Assembly (NCBI GenBank): GCA_044225675.1
Contig: JBGAIH010000011.1
Coordinates: 87,026 to 151,025, forward strand
DNA: 64,000 nt
Direction of reading: 5' to 3'
DNA from: JACMQX01 sp044225675
GTDB taxonomy: Bacteria; Pseudomonadota; Gammaproteobacteria; Burkholderiales; Burkholderiaceae_C
Part shown: piece by piece, positions 33,135 to 41,312 of the stretch
Layout: each line of letters begins with the position of its first letter
Numbering within the stretch: position 1 is the first letter of the stretch
Notes under the pieces: generated by a model
The model's database searches: none
What the model was told of the DNA's origin: nothing
What the model saw: the letters and a program-made list of their open reading frames with translations, nothing else
Translations under genes and position numbers: made by a program

Positions 33135-35204
33135 TCAGGCCGGCGCGAGCTTGCGCAGCTCCATGAGGATGTCGCCTGCGGTCGCGGGCCGCAAGGACGG
33201 CTCCTTGGCCATGAGGCGGTCGACCAGCGGCTGGAGCCTTGCATGCGGCGCAGGCAATGGCGGCGTCGGCGCATGCATGTGGCGCTGCAGCAGGACATCC
33301 AGCGAGTCGGCCTGGAACGGACGCTCGCCGGCAAGCATCTCGAACAGCATCACGCCCAGGCTGTAGAAGTCCGACTGCGGCGTGATGGGCCGGCCGGCGG
33401 CCTGCTCCGGGCTCATGTAGTAGGGCGTTCCCACCACGTCACCGTGGCTGGTTTCGTTGAACAGGGCGGCATGCTGATGACCGATGGACTTGGCAATGCC
33501 GAAGTCGGCCAGCGCGACCGAGCCATCTTCATGCAGCATCAGGTTTTCGGGCTTGAGGTCGCGGTGGACGACGCCGTGCTCATGGATCGCCGACAGCGCA
33601 CTGGCGACCTGCGCAACGACGGCCAGCACCCGCTGCTGGGTCATGCCTGCGGCGAACTGCGTGCGCAGATCGCCGCGAGGAAAGTACTCCATCGCGATGT
33701 AGGCATGATCGTCGGTAAAGCCCTGGTCGTAGATCTTCACGACATGGGGGTGGTCGATCCGGGACAGCAGGGCGTATTCCTGGATGAAGCGCGCCAGGTG
33801 CTCGCCCGCCGCCTGCCCGTTGGCCATGAGCACCTTGAGCACGATGTGCAGGCCGTCGGACTCGCGAACGGCCAGGTACACGTCCGTCATGCCGCCGGAG
33901 CCGATCTTGCGCAGCACGCGGTAGCCCTTCAGGCGCAGCGGCTCACCGCCCGGGCCGAAGCTGTGCTCGCGCAGGGCGCTGAGCTTCGATTCCAAGGCCT
34001 CCTTGAAGGCACGCGCCGTGATCTCGGAGTTGCGCTTGACGGCCAGACGGATCTCGCCAGCGCGCTCGGTCAGCGTCGCCATGCCGTGCTTCATGTCTTC
34101 CAGATTGGTCACGAGGCCGGTGACTTCGGCCACCTGCACCGTGGCGTGCTTGCCGCGCACGGCCAGTGTGGACGTGGCGCCGGTCTGCACGCCGTCGCCC
34201 GCCAGCTCCAGCGTCGGCGCGCCCGCCACCACCGTCCAGCCAAGCTCCTTGCTGGCCGCCTCCAGCCGCGCGGCCACGTTGACCGTGTCGCCGATGGGCG
34301 TGATCTCCCTGTTCTGCAGCGTGCCGAGCCGGCAGATCGTGACCTCGCCGGAGTACAGGCCCACGCCGATGGCAAACGGCGGCAGGCCGCGATCGGGGAA
34401 GCGCTCGTGCAGCCACGCACGGAACTCATGGGTCGTGAGGGCCATGGCCAGTGCCGCCGAGATGGCACGCCGCGCGGCCGGAAGGGGCGAGCCGCTGGCG
34501 GCGTCGACAAAGATCGCCATCAAGCCGTCGCCGATGAACTTGAGGTGCCGCCCGCCGTTCTTGAGCACGGAACTGCAGCTACGCTCGAAGTATTCGGTGA
34601 GCAGTTCGGCCACTTCGGCCGAACTGAGCTTCTCGGCGATCGAAGTGAAGTTGCGGATGTCGGAGAACAGCACGGTGGCCTGGATGACCTGATCGACCGC
34701 AGCGTCCGCCGGCACGTCCACGGCAAAGCGGTCGTTCGGGAACGCCGAGGTCGTGCCGCCGAGGCTGTCCATGAATGCCTGGCGCAGCGTCGCCTCGCGC
34801 ACGCCGATCTCCAGCTCGATCGCTTCGTCGATGCGCGCCTTCTTGCGCAGCAGGCCCTGCAGCGCCTCGAGCAGCTCGGCCCGGGTGAACGGCTTGGCCA
34901 GATAGTCGTCGGCACCGGTGGCCATGCCGCGCCGCATGCTGGCGCGGTCGTCCAGCGCGGTCAGCAGCATGATGGGCGTGGCCGCCAGCGCCCTGTCCGC
35001 CCGCACCGCCTCGATCAGCTGGAAACCGTCCATCTCCGGCATGCTGACGTCGGACACGATCACATCCGGCCGGACGCTGGCCGCCCGCTCGAGCGCCTCG
35101 CGGCCGTTGGAGGCCGACACGATGTCGAAGCCCTCGAGCTTGAGCAGCCGCGTGATGTTGATGCGGATCGCGTCGTCGTCTTCGACGATGAGAACGGTGG
35201 TCAT
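33135..35204 (-). CDS. receiver - adenylate cyclase - serine/threonine kinase fusion
   Basis: Signalling protein of 689 residues with three complete modules. Residues 1-120 form a response-regulator receiver (LIVEDDDAIR, phospho-acceptor Asp52 in IVSDVSMPEMDG, ALDDRASMRRGMATGADDYL). About 170-340 is a class III cyclase with FSDIRNFT, KFIGDGLMAIF and IGDTVNVAARLE, so metal and adenine-selecting residues are present. About 420-689 is a Hanks-type kinase with GSGGMTDVYLA, LKVL, HRDLKPEN, DFGIAKS and SPEQAAG, all apparently functional. No transmembrane helix is seen. Input by a histidine kinase, cAMP output and protein phosphorylation may be coupled in one chain. No cognate histidine kinase is in the window. 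Confidence 0.9.
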   Translation of the reverse strand: MTTVLIVEDDDAIRINITRLLKLEGFDIVSASNGREALERAASVRPDVIVSDVSMPEMDGFQLIEAVRADRALAATPIMLLTALDDRASMRRGMATGADDYLAKPFTRAELLEALQGLLRKKARIDEAIELEIGVREATLRQAFMDSLGGTTSAFPNDRFAVDVPADAAVDQVIQATVLFSDIRNFTSIAEKLSSAEVAELLTEYFERSCSSVLKNGGRHLKFIGDGLMAIFVDAASGSPLPAARRAISAALAMALTTHEFRAWLHERFPDRGLPPFAIGVGLYSGEVTICRLGTLQNREITPIGDTVNVAARLEAASKELGWTVVAGAPTLELAGDGVQTGATSTLAVRGKHATVQVAEVTGLVTNLEDMKHGMATLTERAGEIRLAVKRNSEITARAFKEALESKLSALREHSFGPGGEPLRLKGYRVLRKIGSGGMTDVYLAVRESDGLHIVLKVLMANGQAAGEHLARFIQEYALLSRIDHPHVVKIYDQGFTDDHAYIAMEYFPRGDLRTQFAAGMTQQRVLAVVAQVASALSAIHEHGVVHRDLKPENLMLHEDGSVALADFGIAKSIGHQHAALFNETSHGDVVGTPYYMSPEQAAGRPITPQSDFYSLGVMLFEMLAGERPFQADSLDVLLQRHMHAPTPPLPAPHARLQPLVDRLMAKEPSLRPATAGDILMELRKLAPA

Positions 35205-35485
35205 GGCTGGCGGGCCGCTGCGAGGCAGGAAGGGGCGGGGCGTTCGGAGAGACAGAGAGAGTCAGCTGCCGAATGTACTACCAACCCGCGCTGCGCAGTG
35301 GGATGCGGCCCGTGTCCGCGCGCCGATTCCGGACCTTTGCATCAAGGTCAAAGGCACTTCGCCCTTTACGCGTATTCACGTACTAGGGTTTTCCCGTGAC
35401 GCGGGTCTACAATCGCGAACCTTTAAGAAAACTGACTTCATCTGCGCGTGCGGATGAGGCCGTGAGCCAGCCTCGGAGACCCCTC
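35205..35485. other. divergent intergenic region, kinase fusion / maeB
   Basis: 281 bp without a gene. Near maeB a -10-like TACAAT lies at 35408-35413, with the symmetrical element GGGTTTTCCC (35386-35395) just upstream where a -35 would be; this may be a regulator site. The predicted maeB leader is about 70 bases. Nothing structured is evident on the kinase side. Confidence 0.4.
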
Positions 35486-37798
35486 ATGTCGACCACCGCC
35501 AAGGTGAACCAGGAAGAAAAACGCGCCGAGCTGCGCAAAGCGGCCCTCGAATACCACGAGCATCCGACGCCCGGCAAGATCGCCATCGCCGCAACCAAGC
35601 AGCTGATCAACCAGCGCGACCTCGCACTGGCCTATTCGCCCGGCGTGGCTGCACCCTGCGAGGAGATCGTCAAGGACCCCAACGCGGCATTCAAGTACAC
35701 CAGCCGCGGCAACCTGGTGGCCGTGATCACCAACGGCACGGCGGTACTCGGCCTGGGCGACATCGGCCCGCTGGCGTCCAAGCCGGTGATGGAAGGCAAG
35801 GGCGTCCTGTTCAAGAAGTTCGCGGGCATCGACGTCTTCGACATCGAGATCGCCGAGAAGGACGACCTCGACAAGCTGGTGGACATCATCGCGGCGCTGG
35901 AGCCCACCTTCGGCGGCATCAACCTCGAAGACATCAAGGCGCCCGACTGCTTCTACGTCGAGCGCAAGCTGCGTGAACGCATGAAGATCCCGGTCTTCCA
36001 CGACGACCAGCATGGCACGGCCATCGTGGTGGGCGCAGCGCTCCTCAACGGCCTCAAGGTGGTGGGCAAGGATATCAGCAAGGTCAAGCTGGTCACCTCG
36101 GGTGCCGGCGCCGCCGCATTGGCCTGCCTGGGTCTGCTGCTCAAGCTCGGGCTGCCGCGCGAGAATATCTTCGTGACCGACCTCGCAGGTGTGGTGTATG
36201 AAGGTCGCACCGAGCTGATGGACGATGACAAGATCCAGTTCGCTCAGAAGACCGCGGCGCGCACGCTCTCCGACGTGATCGAAGGCGCGGACATCTTCCT
36301 GGGCCTGTCGGCCGGCGGTGTGCTCAAGCCCGAGATGGTCAAAAAAATGGCCGCCAGCCCGCTGATCCTCGCGCTGGCCAATCCCAACCCCGAGATCGCC
36401 CCGGAAGACGCGCTGGCCGTGCGCCCCGATGCGATCATCGCCACCGGGCGCACCGACTACCCGAACCAGGTCAACAACGTCCTGTGCTTTCCGTACATCT
36501 TCCGCGGCGCACTCGACTCGGGTGCCACGACCATCACCGTCGAGATGGAGATCGCGGCCGTGCATGCGATCGCCGAGCTGGCCCAGGCCGAGCAAAGCGA
36601 AGTCGTCGCCGCGGCCTATGTGGGCGACAAGCTCGCCTTCGGCCCTGAATACCTGATTCCCAAGCCCTTCGATCCGCGGCTGATGATCAAGATCGCGCCG
36701 GCCGTGGCCAAGGCCGCAGCCGACAGCGGCGTGGCCCTGCGTCCGATCAAGGACATGGACGCCTACCGGGACCGCCTGCAGAGCTTCGTCTATGCCTCGG
36801 GCACGACGATGAAGCCGATCTTCGCTGCCGCCAAGGCGGCGGTGAAGAAGCGCGTGGCCTATTGCGAAGGCGAGGAGGAGCGCATCCTGCGCGCCGCGCA
36901 GATCGTGGTCGACGAGGGCATCGCACGCCCGACCTTGATCGGGCGACCGGCGATCATCGCGCAGCGCATCGAGAAGTTCGGCCTGCGCTTGCAGGCCGGG
37001 CGCGACTACGACGTGGTGAACGTCGAGCAGGACCACCGCTACCGCGACTTCTGGCAGACCTACCACCGCATGACCGAGCGCAAGGGCGTCACGGCCCAGA
37101 TGGCCAAGATCGAGATGCGCAGGCGCCTCTCGCTCATCGGCGCGATGCTGCTGCACAAGGACGAAGTCGACGGCATGATCGTGGGCACCTGGGGCAACAC
37201 CGCGATGCACCTGCACTACATCGATCAGGTCATCGGCAAGCGGGCAGGCGTGTGCACCTACGCCTGCATGAACGGCCTGATGCTGCCGGACCGGCAGGTC
37301 TTCCTGGTCGACACCCACGTGAACTACGACCCGACCGCCGAGCAGTTGGCCGAGATCACCGAGATGGCCTCGGCCGAGATGCTGCGCTTCGGCCTGAAAC
37401 CGAAGGTCGCGCTGCTGTCGCACTCCAATTTCGGCAGCAGCAACCAGCCCAGCGCGGTGAAGATGCGCCAGACGCTGGAGCTTCTGCGTGTGCAGGCGCC
37501 CTGGCTGGAGGTGGACGGGGAAATGCACGGGGACGTGGCGCTCGACGGCGCCCAGCGGGCCACGCTCATGCCCCACAGCACGCTGTCGGGCGACGCCAAC
37601 CTGCTGGTGCTGCCCAATATCGATGCAGCGAATATTTCTTACAACCTGCTCAAGACGGCCGCCGGCGGCAACATTGCCATCGGGCCGGTGCTGCTGGGCG
37701 CCGCCAAGCCGGTCCACATCCTGACAGCCAGCACCACCGTGCGCCGCATCGTCAACATGACGGCTTTGACGGTGGCGGATGCGAACGCCGCTAGATAA
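35486..37798 (+). CDS. maeB: NADP-dependent malic enzyme (with phosphotransacetylase-like domain)
   Basis: Enzyme of 770 residues that decarboxylates malate to pyruvate and makes NADPH. The N-terminal malic domain contains LALAYSPGVAAPCEEI and KDDLDKLVDIIAALEP. The Rossmann domain has VTSGAGAAALACLGLLLKLG. From about residue 430 it carries a phosphotransacetylase-like domain (ILRAAQIVVDEGIARPTLIG and EVDGMIVGTWGNT), typical of large MaeB proteins, where it is regulatory (acetyl-CoA sensing) rather than catalytic. The ATG at 35486 is chosen over an upstream in-frame ATG at 35396, because that one would start within or before the promoter. Confidence 0.95.
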   Translation: MSTTAKVNQEEKRAELRKAALEYHEHPTPGKIAIAATKQLINQRDLALAYSPGVAAPCEEIVKDPNAAFKYTSRGNLVAVITNGTAVLGLGDIGPLASKPVMEGKGVLFKKFAGIDVFDIEIAEKDDLDKLVDIIAALEPTFGGINLEDIKAPDCFYVERKLRERMKIPVFHDDQHGTAIVVGAALLNGLKVVGKDISKVKLVTSGAGAAALACLGLLLKLGLPRENIFVTDLAGVVYEGRTELMDDDKIQFAQKTAARTLSDVIEGADIFLGLSAGGVLKPEMVKKMAASPLILALANPNPEIAPEDALAVRPDAIIATGRTDYPNQVNNVLCFPYIFRGALDSGATTITVEMEIAAVHAIAELAQAEQSEVVAAAYVGDKLAFGPEYLIPKPFDPRLMIKIAPAVAKAAADSGVALRPIKDMDAYRDRLQSFVYASGTTMKPIFAAAKAAVKKRVAYCEGEEERILRAAQIVVDEGIARPTLIGRPAIIAQRIEKFGLRLQAGRDYDVVNVEQDHRYRDFWQTYHRMTERKGVTAQMAKIEMRRRLSLIGAMLLHKDEVDGMIVGTWGNTAMHLHYIDQVIGKRAGVCTYACMNGLMLPDRQVFLVDTHVNYDPTAEQLAEITEMASAEMLRFGLKPKVALLSHSNFGSSNQPSAVKMRQTLELLRVQAPWLEVDGEMHGDVALDGAQRATLMPHSTLSGDANLLVLPNIDAANISYNLLKTAAGGNIAIGPVLLGAAKPVHILTASTTVRRIVNMTALTVADANAAR

Positions 37799-37982
37799 GC
37801 GATTTTTAGATAGCTTGCACTAACTAATTTGCCTCGTAACGCCGAGGTAAAGCCCCTTTTTCGCTGCTTAAAATTTGAGCAGTGGCTTGCGTTTTGGGAA
37901 CGATTGCGTCACACTACCCGACTTGAGATTTGCGGGTTTACCCGTGGTTTCTGGAAGCGCTCCCTTAAGAAAGTGTCCTCCG
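37799..37982. other. AT-richer intergenic region, maeB / barnase
   Basis: 184 bp, clearly less GC-rich than its surroundings. A small hairpin CCTCG-TAACGC-CGAGG (37833-37848) followed nine bases later by TTTTT may end the maeB transcript. The rest probably holds the barnase promoter, though no convincing pair of hexamers was found. The base composition hints at acquired DNA. Confidence 0.4.
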
Positions 37983-38375
37983 ATGGCGCGATTCGGAATT
38001 TCCAAGTTTGTGCTTACTAGCCTCGTGCTAGCCGTCGCGCTCACTGGCCCCGCTCTGGTGCAAGCCAAGGGGCCCCAGCCTGACAGCTCCGCCACGATTC
38101 CGGTCAGCGCCCTGCCGCCGCAAGGCCAGGAGACCTGGAAGCTGATTCGCCAGGGCGGCCCTTTCAAGTATGACAAGGATGGTTCGGTCTTCGGCAATCG
38201 CGAGCGGTTGCTGCCTGCCAAACAGCGCGGCTACTACCGCGAGTACACCGTCCGGACGCCCGGGTCTCGCGACCGGGGTGCCAGGCGGATCGTGTGCGGC
38301 GGCCCCCCCAGGACCCCGGACGCCTGTTACTACACGAGCGACCACTACGCCAGTTTTCGCAGGATAGTCGAGTGA
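37983..38375 (+). CDS. secreted barnase-family ribonuclease
   Basis: Extracellular guanyl-preferring RNase of 130 residues. A signal peptide (about 1-28, ending near LVQAKG) precedes an N1/barnase domain. Catalytic residues match the family: the general base Glu in YYREYTVRT, the basic residues in GARRIVCGG and the general acid His in TSDHYASFRRI. Start ATG 37983 has the weak site GTCCTCC, so the translation signal is poor. The inhibitor gene follows within 75 bp. Roles may be nutrient scavenging or competition, with barstar protecting the cytoplasm. Confidence 0.92.
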   Translation: MARFGISKFVLTSLVLAVALTGPALVQAKGPQPDSSATIPVSALPPQGQETWKLIRQGGPFKYDKDGSVFGNRERLLPAKQRGYYREYTVRTPGSRDRGARRIVCGGPPRTPDACYYTSDHYASFRRIVE

Positions 38376-38440
38376 GTTTTCTAGCCAACGTCCCCGGCGA
38401 CGCCAGCCGGCATGAACCGAATATGGAAAGAGTAGCGGAG

Positions 38441-38842
38441 ATGGACATGCCACTTCGTAATGTCAGGACCAACATCGTGCAGTCGATCCGGGCCTTCCGG
38501 GTCCAGGACCTGCAGGATGCGGCCCGCTCGCTGGGCCAGCACTTCCTGTATGCCAATCTGGCCAATGCCCAGAGCAAGCAGGACGTCCTGGACCTGATCG
38601 CCCAGCAGTTCATGTTCCCGGCCCACTTCGGCAAGAACTTCGATGCACTGTACGACTGCATGACGGACCCGCTGCACAAGTCGGGCCCGCAGCCGGGGTT
38701 CATCGTCGTGCTGGAGCAGATTCCGGCCAACGCCAAGTTCGACAAGGAAGCCCGCGAGCAGTTGCTCGACATCTTCCGCGACGCGGCCGATTACTGGAGC
38801 GACCGGAAAATTCCGTTCAGGTGCTTCTATTCTTTTCTGTAG
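38441..38842 (+). CDS. barstar-family ribonuclease inhibitor
   Basis: Cytoplasmic inhibitor of about 133 residues. The barstar fold is recognised from FPAHFGKNFDALYDCMTDPL (helix 2 region that contains the barnase-binding acidic residue) and FIVVLEQIPANAKFD. Start is uncertain: ATG at 38441, ATG at 38447 (GGAG six bases before) and ATG at 38423 are all possible, and a GTG at 38372 overlaps the RNase stop. It pairs with the preceding RNase gene and is probably co-transcribed to protect against unsecreted enzyme. Confidence 0.88.
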   Translation: MDMPLRNVRTNIVQSIRAFRVQDLQDAARSLGQHFLYANLANAQSKQDVLDLIAQQFMFPAHFGKNFDALYDCMTDPLHKSGPQPGFIVVLEQIPANAKFDKEAREQLLDIFRDAADYWSDRKIPFRCFYSFL

Positions 38843-39030
38843 CCCGTTCTGCACAAAACAGCCAAGCAGAACGGGCGAACGAGGCTCAGGGCACCGAAGC
38901 GGTGGCCGACGTCGAAGTGGCCACGGAATCCGGCGAGAAGATGCCGACCGACAAGCTGGTGGATGTGTCTCCGCTGGCGCTGCGGATGAGCAGCCCTTTC
39001 AATGCCGGCTACTGGCTGGCCGCTGCCTGA
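38821..39030 (+). CDS. possible small hypothetical protein after barstar
   Basis: A 69-codon frame starts at GTG 38821, overlapping the last codons of barstar, and stops 36 bp before a strong terminator. From about codon 28 onward the third codon positions are strongly G/C, as in real genes here. The peptide has a short hydrophobic start, an acidic middle (TEAVADVEVATESGEK) and ends FNAGYWLAAA. No family is recognised. It fills the 308-bp space between barstar and rsmA. It may be an unannotated small gene or a degenerate remnant. Confidence 0.35.
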   Translation: MLLFFSVARSAQNSQAERANEAQGTEAVADVEVATESGEKMPTDKLVDVSPLALRMSSPFNAGYWLAAA

Positions 39031-39066
39031 GGCGATCCGCCCGAACGCGCCTTGCAAGCGCCGCGA

Positions 39067-39094
39067 AAAAGGCCCGTCCGATGACGGGCCTTTT
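39067..39094. terminator. bidirectional intrinsic terminator
   Basis: A 12-bp perfect stem AAAAGGCCCGTC / GACGGGCCTTTT closes a CGAT loop. A T-run follows on the rightward strand and an equivalent run lies on the leftward strand, so it can end both the barstar unit and the rsmA unit. Confidence 0.88.
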
Positions 39095-39150
39095 CGTGGA
39101 CTCCGTCCTTGCAGTCGACAGCTCTGTCCTGGCGGTCGGCTCTTGAGGGA

Positions 39151-39915
39151 TCAGCCAGTCAGCTCGCGGGTCAGCGCGAGGTACTCGGCCACTGGAACCT
39201 CCTCCGCCCGGCGCTGCACGTCGAACGTCCCCGTGAAGCCCCGCGCGTCGAGCCAGCGGCCCAGCGAATGCCGCAGGAGCTTTCGGCGCTGGCTGAAGGC
39301 CTGCTGCACCAGCTCGGACAGCAGCGCCACATCGACCGCCGGCTCGGGTGACAGCGGCACCATGCGCACGACCGCGCTGTCCACACGCGGCGGCGGATCG
39401 AACGACTCGGGTGGCACGAACAACACGTTCTCCATCGCATAGCGCCACTGGAGCATGACCGACAGGCGGCTGTAGTCGCTGGTCGCCGGACGGGCCACCA
39501 TGCGGTCGATCACTTCCTTCTGCAGCATGAAGTGCTGGTCCTGCACGATGGGCGCAAAGGCAAGGAGGTGGAACAGGATGGGCGTCGAGATGTTGTAGGG
39601 GAGATTGCCCACGACGCGCAGCGCCGGCACGCCCAGGCCACGGGCCAGCTCGGCGAAATCCACCTTGAGAACATCGGACTCCACCACATGGAGTTGCCCG
39701 TGACCCCGCAGCCGTGCCGCCAGATCGCGGTCCAGCTCGATCACCGTGAGGCGCCCCAGCCGCTCGACCAGGGGCTGGGTGAGCGCGGCCAGACCCGGGC
39801 CGATCTCGACCATCGCTTGCCCGGGCTGAGGCGCGATCTCGCGCACGATCGCATCGATGATGCCCTGGTCAGCCAGGAAGTGCTGGCCAAAGCGCTTGCG
39901 CGGGATGTGCTTCAT
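39151..39915 (-). CDS. rsmA: 16S rRNA A1518/A1519 dimethyltransferase
   Basis: KsgA methylase of 254 residues that dimethylates two adjacent adenines near the 3' end of 16S rRNA with SAM, a late ribosome assembly checkpoint. Motifs are KRFGQHFLADQGIIDAIV, MVEIGPGLAALTQPL (SAM binding), VIELDRDLA and the catalytic NLPYNISTPIL. The ATG at 39913-39915 gives the usual start MKHIPRKRFGQHFL. It follows surA by 10 bp in the conserved order lptD-surA-rsmA; pdxA, present between surA and ksgA in E. coli, is missing. Confidence 0.96.
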   Translation of the reverse strand: MKHIPRKRFGQHFLADQGIIDAIVREIAPQPGQAMVEIGPGLAALTQPLVERLGRLTVIELDRDLAARLRGHGQLHVVESDVLKVDFAELARGLGVPALRVVGNLPYNISTPILFHLLAFAPIVQDQHFMLQKEVIDRMVARPATSDYSRLSVMLQWRYAMENVLFVPPESFDPPPRVDSAVVRMVPLSPEPAVDVALLSELVQQAFSQRRKLLRHSLGRWLDARGFTGTFDVQRRAEEVPVAEYLALTRELTG

Positions 39916-39925
39916 GCAGACCGCT

Positions 39926-41305
39926 TTACTGCGGCGGTTCGCGGTACTCCACGTACGCACGGCCCCGGACGTCCTGGGCCCAGGTGGTGAAGGCCTCGTC
40001 GAGCTTCTTCTCGCGCAGGATGCCGCGCGCGATCTCACGCTGCTCCCGCTCGCTGAGCTTGGTTTCACGCCGCTCGACCAGCTGGATCAGATGAACGCCG
40101 AAACGTGAGGTCAGCGGATCGGAGATCTGCCCCGGCGAGAGGGCGTCCAGCACGGCTTCGAACTCCGGCACGAACTGGCCCGGGCTGGACCAGCCGAGAT
40201 CGCCGCCGTCGCGGGCACTGCCGTCCTGCGAATTCTCGCGCGCCAGACTTGCAAAGTCGGCCTGGCCGGCCTGGATGCGCCGCTTGAAGTCCGCCAGCCG
40301 CGCCCGCGCCGCCGACTCCGTCAACTGCGGACCCGTGCGCAGAAGGATGTGCCGCGCGCGATTCTGTGTGACGTTCACGCCGGGCATGCCGCCCTGCATT
40401 TTCTCGATCACCCGCAGAACGTGGAAGCCGGCGCCCGAGCGCACCGGACCGGCGATGCCGCCGGCACGCAAGGTCTGCGTCGCGTCGATGAACAGGGGCG
40501 GGTACCGGTCGGCGTTGCGAAGGCCCAGCACCCCGCCATTGACCCGGTCCGGCGCGTCGGAAAACTGACGGGCCAGCGTGCCGAAGTCCTCGCCTGCGCG
40601 CGCGCGCGCAGCGAGCCCCTGGGCCTTGGCCTGCAGTTCGTTGACCTGCGCCGGGGTGGCGTTCTCGGGCACGGCCACGAGGATCTGCGCCAGATTGATT
40701 TCGAGTGAAGCCAGATCGGTGCTGCCCTGCTGCTCGCGAATGAACTGGTCGACCTCCAGGTCGCTGACGCGCACGCGCGGCTCGATCTCGCGTTCGCGCA
40801 GGCGCGACAGCAGCAGCTGATTGCGCAGATCGGCGCGGAACTGGGTCGGCTGGATGCCGTCCTGGACCATGCGGCGGCGCAGCTCGGCGACGTCGAGCTG
40901 GTTCTGCCGGGCCACGTTCTGTTCGGCAGCGTCGATCGACGACTCTTCCACGCGGATGTTGAGCTCGCGGGCTACCTGCAGTTGCGCCTTCTCGTTGATG
41001 ATGCGTTCGAGGACCTGGCGCGCCAGCTCGTCACGCGGCGGCATCGGGGCGCCCTGCTGGGCCAGCTGCTGCTCGGCGCGGATCAGGCGCGAGCGCACCT
41101 CGTTGTTGGTGACGGGCTCGGAGTTGACCACGGCGACGATGTAGTCGGCGGGACGGGGCGTGGTGTCGGCCGGGCGAGCCGGAACGCCCAGGCCCACGCC
41201 GCCCATCTGCGGCGACAGCCGCAGCGTCTGGGCCGAAGCGCCCGTGCCGGCCATCGCCAGCAGGCCGGCCAGACAGGTCCAGAGCAGGGAAACGCGTTTG
41301 TTCAT
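39926..41305 (-). CDS. surA: periplasmic chaperone / peptidyl-prolyl isomerase SurA
   Basis: Outer-membrane protein chaperone of 459 residues. Signal peptide about 1-25 (MNKRVSLLWTCLAGLLAMAG, cleavage near ASAQ). The N-terminal SurA domain contains DYIVAVVNSEPVTNNEVRSR. Two parvulin domains follow: one (about 190-290) with GEDFGTLARQFSDAPD, and one (about 305-405) with FASLARENSQDGSARDGGDL. Frame extends upstream to 41530, but only the ATG at 41303-41305 gives a signal peptide. It lies 7 bp after lptD, whose product it helps fold. Confidence 0.95.
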   Translation of the reverse strand: MNKRVSLLWTCLAGLLAMAGTGASAQTLRLSPQMGGVGLGVPARPADTTPRPADYIVAVVNSEPVTNNEVRSRLIRAEQQLAQQGAPMPPRDELARQVLERIINEKAQLQVARELNIRVEESSIDAAEQNVARQNQLDVAELRRRMVQDGIQPTQFRADLRNQLLLSRLREREIEPRVRVSDLEVDQFIREQQGSTDLASLEINLAQILVAVPENATPAQVNELQAKAQGLAARARAGEDFGTLARQFSDAPDRVNGGVLGLRNADRYPPLFIDATQTLRAGGIAGPVRSGAGFHVLRVIEKMQGGMPGVNVTQNRARHILLRTGPQLTESAARARLADFKRRIQAGQADFASLARENSQDGSARDGGDLGWSSPGQFVPEFEAVLDALSPGQISDPLTSRFGVHLIQLVERRETKLSEREQREIARGILREKKLDEAFTTWAQDVRGRAYVEYREPPQ

Positions 41306-41312
41306 AGAGGTC

